DNA from: Streptomyces gelaticus
Lineage (GTDB): Bacteria; Actinomycetota; Actinomycetes; Streptomycetales; Streptomycetaceae
DNA: 36,758 nt
Direction of reading: 5' to 3'
NCBI RefSeq assembly: GCF_014649535.1
Contig: NZ_BMTF01000017.1
Location: forward strand, 29,350 to 66,107
Below, piece after piece: positions 32,065-36,758 of the stretch. Numbering within the stretch: the first letter of the stretch is position 1; each line of letters begins with the position of its first letter. The notes below the pieces were generated by a model, which saw only the letters and a program-made list of their open reading frames with translations, did not search any database and was not told the DNA's origin. The translations under genes and the position numbers were made by a program.

Positions 32065-32885
32065 TGCGACTCGATGTCGTCACGATCTTCCCCGAGTACC
32101 TGGAACCGCTGAACGTCTCCCTCGTCGGCAAGGCCCGCGCGCGCGGCCGCCTCGACGTCCATGTGCACGACCTGCGCGACTGGACGTACGACCGGCACCA
32201 CACCGTCGACGACACCCCGTACGGCGGCGGCCCCGGCATGGTCATGAAGACCGAGCCGTGGGGCGAGGCCCTGGACGACACCCTGGCGGAAGGATACGAG
32301 GCCGGGGCGCACTCCCCGGTGCTCGTGGTGCCCACGCCCAGCGGGCGCCCGTTCACCCAGGAGCTCGCCGTCGAACTCTCCGAGCGGCCCTGGCTGATCT
32401 TCACGCCGGCCCGCTACGAGGGCATCGACCGGCGGGTGATGGACGAGTACGCCACCCGGATGCCGGTGATCGAGGTGTCCATCGGCGACTATGTGCTGGC
32501 CGGCGGGGAGGCCGCGGTGCTGGTGATCACGGAGGCGGTCGCCCGGCTGCTGCCCGGGGTGCTCGGCAACGCCGAATCGCACCGGGACGACTCCTTCGCC
32601 CCCGGCGCGATGGCCAACCTGCTGGAGGGGCCCGTCTACACCAAGCCGCCCGAGTGGCGGGGCCGGGAGATCCCGGAGGTGCTGCTCAGCGGTCACCACG
32701 GTCGGATCGCCCGCTGGCGCCGGGACGAGGCGTTCCGTCGTACCGCCCTGAACCGGCCCGATCTGATCGAGCGCTGCGACGCCGCGGGGTTCGACAAGAA
32801 GGACCGCGAGATGCTCTCCATCCTCGGCTGGGCGCCCGAGCCCGGCGGCCGATTTTGGCGCAGGCCCGAGGCCGTGGAAGAATAG
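32064..32885 (+). CDS. trmD: tRNA (guanine(37)-N(1))-methyltransferase TrmD
   Basis: 273 aa from ATG 32064. TrmD methylates G37 of tRNAs next to the anticodon, preventing +1 frameshifts. It is a SPOUT enzyme with a trefoil knot. Conserved blocks are MRLDVVTIFPEYLEPLNVSL, DDTPYGGGPGMVMK, PARYEGIDRRV, and VSIGDYVLAGGEAAVLVITE containing the SAM-binding GDYVL segment. The catalytic Asp is in NAESHRDDSF. The C-terminal helical domain runs from EVLLSGHHGRIARWRRDEA to the end. Confidence 0.97.
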   Translation: MRLDVVTIFPEYLEPLNVSLVGKARARGRLDVHVHDLRDWTYDRHHTVDDTPYGGGPGMVMKTEPWGEALDDTLAEGYEAGAHSPVLVVPTPSGRPFTQELAVELSERPWLIFTPARYEGIDRRVMDEYATRMPVIEVSIGDYVLAGGEAAVLVITEAVARLLPGVLGNAESHRDDSFAPGAMANLLEGPVYTKPPEWRGREIPEVLLSGHHGRIARWRRDEAFRRTALNRPDLIERCDAAGFDKKDREMLSILGWAPEPGGRFWRRPEAVEE

Positions 32886-33012
32886 GCCGCTGCTGTACGT
32901 CCGGCGTACGCCCCTGCCACAGGGGGAACGACGTCCGTCCGACGCGATCAGCACCCCATTTCTCACTATCTCCCGTCGATGACCTGTGGCATCGGCGAAG
33001 AAAGCAGACAAC

Positions 33013-33363
33013 ATGGCTTCCCTGCTCGATGACGTCAACGCCGCGTCGCTGCGTACCGACATCCCGTCGTTCCGCCCCGGTGACACCGTCAACGTCCACG
33101 TCCGAGTGATCGAGGGCAACCGCTCCCGTATCCAGCAGTTCAAGGGCGTAGTCATCCGTCGCCAGGGTGCGGGCATCAGCGAGACCTTCACGGTCCGCAA
33201 GGTCTCCTTCAGCGTCGGCGTCGAGCGCACCTTCCCGGTGCACAGCCCGATCTTCGAGAAGATCGAGCTCGTCACCCGCGGTGACGTCCGTCGCGCCAAG
33301 CTGTACTACCTCCGGGAGCTGCGCGGCAAGGCCGCGAAGATCAAGGAGAAGCGCGACAACTGA
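33013..33363 (+). CDS. rplS: 50S ribosomal protein L19
   Basis: 116 aa from ATG 33013. L19 lies at the 30S-50S interface. The sequence MASLLDDVNAASLRTDIPSF, GDTVNVHVRVIEGNRSRIQQ, GVVIRRQGAGISETFTVRKV and RRAKLYYLRELRGKAAKIKE is nearly invariant in the genus. An in-frame start at 32986 would add nine residues, but the family length favours 33013. The 127-bp gap after trmD suggests a separate promoter or processing site. It is followed 45 bp later by sipW. Confidence 0.97.
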   Translation: MASLLDDVNAASLRTDIPSFRPGDTVNVHVRVIEGNRSRIQQFKGVVIRRQGAGISETFTVRKVSFSVGVERTFPVHSPIFEKIELVTRGDVRRAKLYYLRELRGKAAKIKEKRDN

Positions 33364-33408
33364 GCTGACTCCCAGGTCCACGGCCCGGCCGGATAGGCTC
33401 TGGCCCCG

Positions 33409-34176
33409 ATGGACACGGAAGCAAAGCCCTCGGAGCGCGACCGCTCCTCCGCACCCGCAACGGCGTCGGAGGAGGGGTCGCGCTCCTCGCGTATCCCGGA
33501 CCGGCAGGCACCCCCGATGACCTGGCGCCGGACCGCGGCGTTCGGGGCCGTCTGCGCGGCCTTCGTGCTGCTCCTGAGCAACTACGTGGTGCAGCCCTTC
33601 CTGATCCCCAGCGGCTCGATGGAGCCCACGCTGCGGGTGGGGGACCGGGTGCTGGTGAACAAACTGGCCTACCGTTCCGGCTCCGAGCCGCAACGCGGCG
33701 ACGTGGTGGTCTTCGACGGCACCGGGTCCTTCGTCCAGGAACCTCCGCAGGAGAACCCCGTCACCGGTCTGATGCGCTCGGTGGCCGCCTCCCTGGGCCT
33801 CGCGGAGCCCGTCGAGACCGACTACGTGAAGCGGGTGGTGGGCGTGGGCGGTGACCGGGTGGTCTGCTGCGACAAGCGGGGCCGGATCGAGGTGAACGGC
33901 CGGCCGGTCCTCGAAGGCTATCTCTACCCGGGGGACGCCCCCTCCACGGCCCGCTTCGACATCGTCGTCCCCGACGGCACGCTGTGGATGATGGGCGACC
34001 ACCGGAGCAACTCCCGCGACTCGCGTGACCACCTGGGAGAGCCGGGCGGTGGCATGGTCCCGGTCGACATGGTGATCGGCCGGGTGGACTGGATCGGCTG
34101 GCCGCCCAGCCGGGTGGGCTCGCTGCCGGACAGCGCCGCCTCCGCCGTGCGGGCGCCGGGCGGGGGGCATGGGTAA
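33409..34176 (+). CDS. sipW: Type I signal peptidase SipW
   Basis: 255 aa from ATG 33409. Signal peptidase I removes signal peptides outside the membrane. There is one N-terminal transmembrane segment (TAAFGAVCAAFVLLLSNYVV, 42-61). Box B IPSGSMEPTLRVGDRVLVNK holds catalytic Ser70, box C is RGDVVVF, box D YVKRVVGVGGDRV holds catalytic Lys141, and box E is GDHRSNSRDSR. There is no hydrophobic C-terminal anchor, unlike its neighbours, which fits SipW of S. lividans. It overlaps sipX by 8 bp. Confidence 0.92.
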   Translation: MDTEAKPSERDRSSAPATASEEGSRSSRIPDRQAPPMTWRRTAAFGAVCAAFVLLLSNYVVQPFLIPSGSMEPTLRVGDRVLVNKLAYRSGSEPQRGDVVVFDGTGSFVQEPPQENPVTGLMRSVAASLGLAEPVETDYVKRVVGVGGDRVVCCDKRGRIEVNGRPVLEGYLYPGDAPSTARFDIVVPDGTLWMMGDHRSNSRDSRDHLGEPGGGMVPVDMVIGRVDWIGWPPSRVGSLPDSAASAVRAPGGGHG

Positions 34177-35224
34177 CCGCGGCCGCGGACGGCGCGGGTC
34201 GTCCGGTACCGGGACGGCGGCCGCGCGTTCGCTGCCCACCAGGGCAGAGCGGCGGAAGCTGGCCCGCAAGGTCGAGCGACGACGGCGCGGGGCCGCCGTA
34301 CGGGAGATCCCGCTGCTCGTCCTCGTGGCGCTGCTCATCGCGCTCGTGCTCAAGACCTTCCTGGTGCAGGCCTTCGTGATCCCTTCGGGATCGATGGAGC
34401 AGACCATCCGGATCGGTGACCGGGTGCTCGTGGACAAACTGACGCCCTGGTTCGGATCCAGGCCCCAACGCGGCGACGTGGTCGTCTTCAAGGACCCGGG
34501 GCGCTGGCTGAACCAGGAGAACGCGGACAAGAAGGAGTCGCCCGTCGTCGTCAAGCAGGCGAAGGAGGTGCTGGCCTTCATCGGGCTGCTGCCCTCCGAC
34601 GACGAACAGGATCTGATCAAGCGGGTGATCGCGGTCGGCGGCGACACGGTGAAGTGCTGCGGCAAGGACGGCCGGATCAGCGTCAACGGCGTACCGCTCG
34701 ACGAGCCCTATCTGTATCCGGGGAACCCTCCCTCCCTCATCAGATTCGAGGTCGAGGTTCCGGAGGGCCGGATCTTCGTGATGGGCGACCACCGGTCCGA
34801 CTCCGCCGATTCCCGATACCACCTGGACGAGCCGGCGCACGGCACGATCTCCGAGGACGAGGTCGTGGGACGCGCAGTCGTGATCGCCTGGCCCTTCGGT
34901 CACTGGCGAAAGCTGGAGGAGCCGGCGACCTTCGGTTCGGTCCCTGACGCGCGCGCCGGGTCGGCTGCCGCTTCGGGTCCGTCGAATAGTGTGTCGTCCC
35001 AGGATCTGAACGGAATGATCCCTCTCCCGACCCCTGCGGAACTCCCGCTCGTTATGGGAGTGGTGGGCCTGCACCGGCTAGGGCGCAGGCGGTGGCACGG
35101 AATAAGGAGTGGATGTGGGGGATTTGGCCGTCGGCGCACGATCCGGACACGGGGAACCCGAGGACCGGCCGGACCATTCGGGTCAAGCCGGGTCCGCCGG
35201 GGCGACGGGCCACGCGGGGAGTGA
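34169..35224 (+). CDS. sipX: Type I signal peptidase SipX, with extended C-terminus
   Basis: 351 aa from ATG 34169, with GGGGGG at 34162-34167. Transmembrane segment at 47-64 (PLLVLVALLIALVLKTFL). Catalytic Ser75 is in IPSGSMEQTI and Lys151 in LIKRVIAVGGDTV; box E is GDHRSDSADSRYH. A weakly hydrophobic C-terminal stretch, PTPAELPLVMGVVGLHRL (about 288-304), is the expected membrane anchor. The reading frame then continues through a basic tail (RRRTIRTRGTRGPAG, ending GDGPRGE) and overlaps sipY by 110 bp. A TAA in another frame at 35103-35105 lies exactly at the sipY ribosome site, so the tail may be a recent extension. Confidence 0.9.
   Translation: MGNRGRGRRGSSGTGTAAARSLPTRAERRKLARKVERRRRGAAVREIPLLVLVALLIALVLKTFLVQAFVIPSGSMEQTIRIGDRVLVDKLTPWFGSRPQRGDVVVFKDPGRWLNQENADKKESPVVVKQAKEVLAFIGLLPSDDEQDLIKRVIAVGGDTVKCCGKDGRISVNGVPLDEPYLYPGNPPSLIRFEVEVPEGRIFVMGDHRSDSADSRYHLDEPAHGTISEDEVVGRAVVIAWPFGHWRKLEEPATFGSVPDARAGSAAASGPSNSVSSQDLNGMIPLPTPAELPLVMGVVGLHRLGRRRWHGIRSGCGGFGRRRTIRTRGTRGPAGPFGSSRVRRGDGPRGE
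35038..35053 (+). repeat. 16-bp direct repeat, copy 1 (in sipX, upstream of sipY)
   Basis: GGAACTCCCGCTCGTT occurs here, 77 bp before the sipY start, as coding sequence for AELPLV in sipX. It recurs at 36394-36409, 84 bp before the sipZ start. The matched spacing suggests common ancestry of the two upstream regions. Confidence 0.85.
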
Positions 35225-36038
35225 CGGCGATACCCCGGACGGCGGTGGCAGGCCGGCGAAGAAGCCGCGTTCCTTCTGGAAGGAGCTGCCGCTGCTGATC
35301 GTCATCGCGCTGGTTCTCGCGCTGCTGATCAAGACGTTCCTGGTGCAGGCGTTCTCGATCCCCTCGGACTCGATGCAGAACACGCTCCAGCGGGGCGATC
35401 GGGTGCTGGTCGACAAGCTGACCCCCTGGTTCGGCGCGGAGCCCGAGCGCGGCGAGGTGGTCGTGTTCCACGACCCGGGCGGCTGGCTGGACGAGACCCC
35501 GGAGGTCCATCCGAATGCGCTCCAGAAGTTCCTCAGCTTCATCGGGCTGATGCCGTCCGTCGAGGAGAAGGACCTGATCAAGCGGGTCATCGCCGTCGGC
35601 GGCGACACGGTGGAGTGCAAGGAGAACGGCCCGGTCGTGGTCAACGGCATGGCCTTGGACGAGCAGTCGTTCATTTTCCCGGGCAACACCCCCTGCAACG
35701 ACGCGCCCTTCGGGCCGATCAAGGTGCCCGAGGGCCGGATCTGGGTGATGGGCGACCACCGCCAGGACTCCCGCGACTCCCGCTACCACCAGGAGCTGCC
35801 GGGCGACGGCACGGTCTCCAACGACGAGGTGGTCGGCCGGGCCATCGTCGTGGCGTGGCCGATCAACCGCTGGGCGACCCTGCCCGTCCCGAAGACCTTC
35901 GACCAGCCGGGCCTGAACGCGGTGACGGCGATGGCGCCCGGCGCGCTCGGCATCGCCGGGGCCGTGCCGATCGTGCTCTGGCGGCGCAGGCGGGCCCGCC
36001 TGGGCCGGCCGGCAGCAGTGACTGATGGTCTGTCATGA
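35115..36038 (+). CDS. sipY: Type I signal peptidase SipY
   Basis: 307 aa from GTG 35115, chosen because AAGGAG (35104-35109) lies 5 bp upstream; GTG 35109 is too close to it. A Gly/Asp-rich N-terminal tail (1-55) precedes the transmembrane helix FWKELPLLIVIALVLALLIK (54-73). Box B is SIPSDSMQNTLQRGDRVLVD with catalytic Ser86, and box D is LIKRVIAVGGDTV with Lys156. Box E is GDHRQDSRDSRYH. A C-terminal hydrophobic segment (TAMAPGALGIAGAVPIVLW) followed by RRRRARL is a second anchor. The codons for the first helix and box B are almost identical to those of sipZ. Confidence 0.93.
   Translation: MGDLAVGARSGHGEPEDRPDHSGQAGSAGATGHAGSDGDTPDGGGRPAKKPRSFWKELPLLIVIALVLALLIKTFLVQAFSIPSDSMQNTLQRGDRVLVDKLTPWFGAEPERGEVVVFHDPGGWLDETPEVHPNALQKFLSFIGLMPSVEEKDLIKRVIAVGGDTVECKENGPVVVNGMALDEQSFIFPGNTPCNDAPFGPIKVPEGRIWVMGDHRQDSRDSRYHQELPGDGTVSNDEVVGRAIVVAWPINRWATLPVPKTFDQPGLNAVTAMAPGALGIAGAVPIVLWRRRRARLGRPAAVTDGLS
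35274..35386 (+). repeat. 113-bp near-identical segment, copy in sipY
   Basis: It covers the codons for the end of FWKELPL through the transmembrane helix and box B Ser. It differs from 36646-36758 by one base (GCG versus GCA). The match continues to the window edge, so its full length is unknown. Confidence 0.95.
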
Positions 36039-36117
36039 TCCGTTGAATCATGCCGGTACGGCGGGGCCGCGGTGGCGTTGATGTCGTTGCGATCAAGGCA
36101 TCGGCAAGATCGAGTAA

Positions 36118-36189
36118 ATGCGCGGATACCCGCCGGGTGTTCTTCGTAGGATTTTGACGGCCGATCAGTACAGCTGCGACGGAGTGTGA
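36118..36189 (+). CDS. Candidate 23-codon ORF between sipY and sipZ
   Basis: ATG 36118 to TGA 36187-36189 encodes MRGYPPGVLRRILTADQYSC and then DGV. GAG at 36112 is only a weak ribosome site. No family is recognised; it is listed because the region is otherwise empty. Confidence 0.15.
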   Translation: MRGYPPGVLRRILTADQYSCDGV

Positions 36190-36272
36190 GGATCTGCGTC
36201 CGGGCGAGCCCTGGCCACCACCCGTACATGGGGGTATCGGCGGGTGCGGCTCCAGCCGGACGGTACGGAAAG

Positions 36273-36322
36273 AACCGCCCTCCGGTTGCTCGGCGAGCAC
36301 GCTGAGCAACCGGAGGGCGGTT
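36273..36322 (+). terminator. Strong terminator after sipY
   Basis: A 19-bp perfect stem: AACCGCCCTCCGGTTGCTC (36273-36291) pairs with 36304-36322 around a 12-nt loop, ending in TTG. It separates the sipW-X-Y unit from sipZ. This agrees with the S. lividans report that sipW, X and Y form one operon and sipZ starts another. Confidence 0.88.
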
Positions 36323-36393
36323 GTCGGTGGTGGGAGGCCGGGATGCCGGGCGGACCGCGGTCGGCAAGACGGTCGGGGATGCAGGAGCGCTGT

Positions 36394-36409
36394 GGAACTC
36401 CCGCTCGTT
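36394..36409 (+). repeat. 16-bp direct repeat, copy 2 (upstream of sipZ)
   Basis: Second copy of GGAACTCCCGCTCGTT. In the frame used by sipX, the sequence here reads ELPLVV and stays open to TGA 36477-36479 at the sipZ start. It looks like a decayed copy of the end of sipX. Confidence 0.8.
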
Positions 36410-36477
36410 GTTCGGGGCAGGGGGTCTTTGAACGGCAAGGCCCTGGAGCAGGTGTGTGCGCAGAGTGAGGACTGGAT

Positions 36478-36758
36478 GTGAGTGACGTGGCTGCCGGTGC
36501 ACGACCTGGACATGAAGAGCCCGCGAAGAGGCCCGACCAGTCCGCTGAGCCTGCCTCCGGTCCGTCGGTGGAGACACCGGGCCCGGGTGCGGACGGAGAC
36601 AGGAACGGGGACAGGAGCAGCGAGAAGGTCAGGAAACAGCGTCCTTTCTGGAAGGAGCTGCCGCTGCTGATCGTCATCGCACTGGTTCTCGCGCTGCTGA
36701 TCAAGACGTTCCTGGTGCAGGCGTTCTCGATCCCCTCGGACTCGATGCAGAACACGCT
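36478..36758 (+). CDS. sipZ: Type I signal peptidase SipZ, N-terminal part (cut by window end)
   Basis: 93 complete codons plus 2 nt from GTG 36478, with GAGG at 36467-36470. An acidic, Pro/Gly-rich N-terminal tail (residues 1-55) differs from SipY except for a shared GARxGHxEP motif. It is followed by FWKELPLLIVIALVLALLIK and box B SIPSDSMQNT, with catalytic Ser89. Boxes C to E lie beyond the window. The start opens a new transcription unit after the terminator at 36273-36322. Confidence 0.9.
   Translation, partial: MSDVAAGARPGHEEPAKRPDQSAEPASGPSVETPGPGADGDRNGDRSSEKVRKQRPFWKELPLLIVIALVLALLIKTFLVQAFSIPSDSMQNT
36646..36758 (+). repeat. 113-bp near-identical segment, copy in sipZ
   Basis: Partner of 35274-35386: 112 of 113 bases identical, ending only because the window ends. 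The preceding 170 nt of the two genes are largely unrelated. Confidence 0.95.

Larger units (their letters stand above)
36039..36477 (+). promoter_or_regulatory. 439-bp intergenic region between sipY and sipZ
   Basis: It contains a short imperfect dyad CATGAT/ATCATG at the sipY stop, a 23-codon ORF candidate (36118-36189), the strong terminator 36273-36322 and the second copy of the 16-bp repeat (36394-36409). The region after the terminator must hold the sipZ promoter; no clear hexamers were identified. Confidence 0.6.

Noticed and set aside
36039..36477. Phage or mobile-element insertion between sipY and sipZ
   Set aside because: No transposase or integrase fragment, target-site duplication or terminal repeats. 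The 19-bp inverted repeat is a terminator hairpin, and base composition matches the surroundings.
1..36758. CRISPR arrays, restriction-modification or toxin-antitoxin genes, and other defence systems
   Set aside because: No regularly spaced repeats and no nuclease, antitoxin or methylase modules were recognised; the window is mostly conserved housekeeping sequence.

Overview
The window is a high-GC actinobacterial chromosome segment, almost certainly Streptomyces. Third codon positions are nearly all G or C, GTG starts are frequent, and many proteins carry Ala/Pro/Gln-rich disordered tails. The gene order (recG-rsmD-coaD, rpmF-rnc-mutM, smc, glcP, ftsY, nsdA, amtB-glnK-glnD, ffh, rpsP-khpA-rimM-trmD-rplS, then a cluster of type I signal peptidases) matches the core-chromosome order I know from S. 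coelicolor. The genes are recognised from their own sequence; the order is supporting knowledge, not a database result.

Layout. 1-5.4 kb: end of recG, rRNA methyltransferase rsmD, CoA biosynthesis coaD, a DivIVA-like coiled-coil protein with a Gln/Tyr-rich tail, the DUF177-rpmF pair, RNase III (rnc, called absB in S. coelicolor) and DNA glycosylase mutM, all on +. 5.4-8.2 kb: an HxlR-type regulator and a secreted CAP-domain protein on -, then acylphosphatase, a 70-aa coiled-coil protein and two long intergenic regions. 8.2-13.4 kb: smc, then glucose permease glcP, which converges on an LLM-type flavin oxidoreductase across a 20-bp perfect inverted repeat. 14.4-18.9 kb: ftsY, a divergent small primase/polymerase-domain protein, and nsdA. 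19.0-23.4 kb: the nitrogen operon amtB-glnK-glnD behind a recognisable GlnR site. 23.5-29.7 kb: ffh, an FtsH paralogue, a SAM methyltransferase and a short eukaryote/archaea-type prolyl-tRNA synthetase. 30-33.4 kb: a SprT-like zinc protein and the classic rpsP operon. 33.4-36.8 kb: four tandem signal peptidase I genes (sipW, sipX, sipY, sipZ), the last cut by the window end.

Functional themes. Protein export and membrane quality control are grouped here (ftsY, ffh, an ftsH paralogue, four signal peptidases). So are ribosome and RNA maturation (rsmD, rnc, rpmF, rpsP, khpA, rimM, trmD, rplS), chromosome and cell-division functions (smc, the DivIVA-like protein), and nutrient sensing and uptake (glcP, amtB-glnK-glnD). 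Two genes have known links to Streptomyces development or antibiotic control (rnc/absB, nsdA).

I found no phage, insertion sequence, CRISPR array, rRNA or tRNA gene, and no obvious new defence or biosynthetic system. The most unusual signals are small-scale. They are a 112/113-nt identity between sipY and sipZ plus a relic of the sipX end upstream of sipZ; a 110-bp sipX/sipY overlap; two coupled tiny ORFs upstream of the 70-aa gene; a probable frameshifted gene remnant upstream of ftsY; and a 20-bp inverted repeat that carries the stop codons of two convergent genes.
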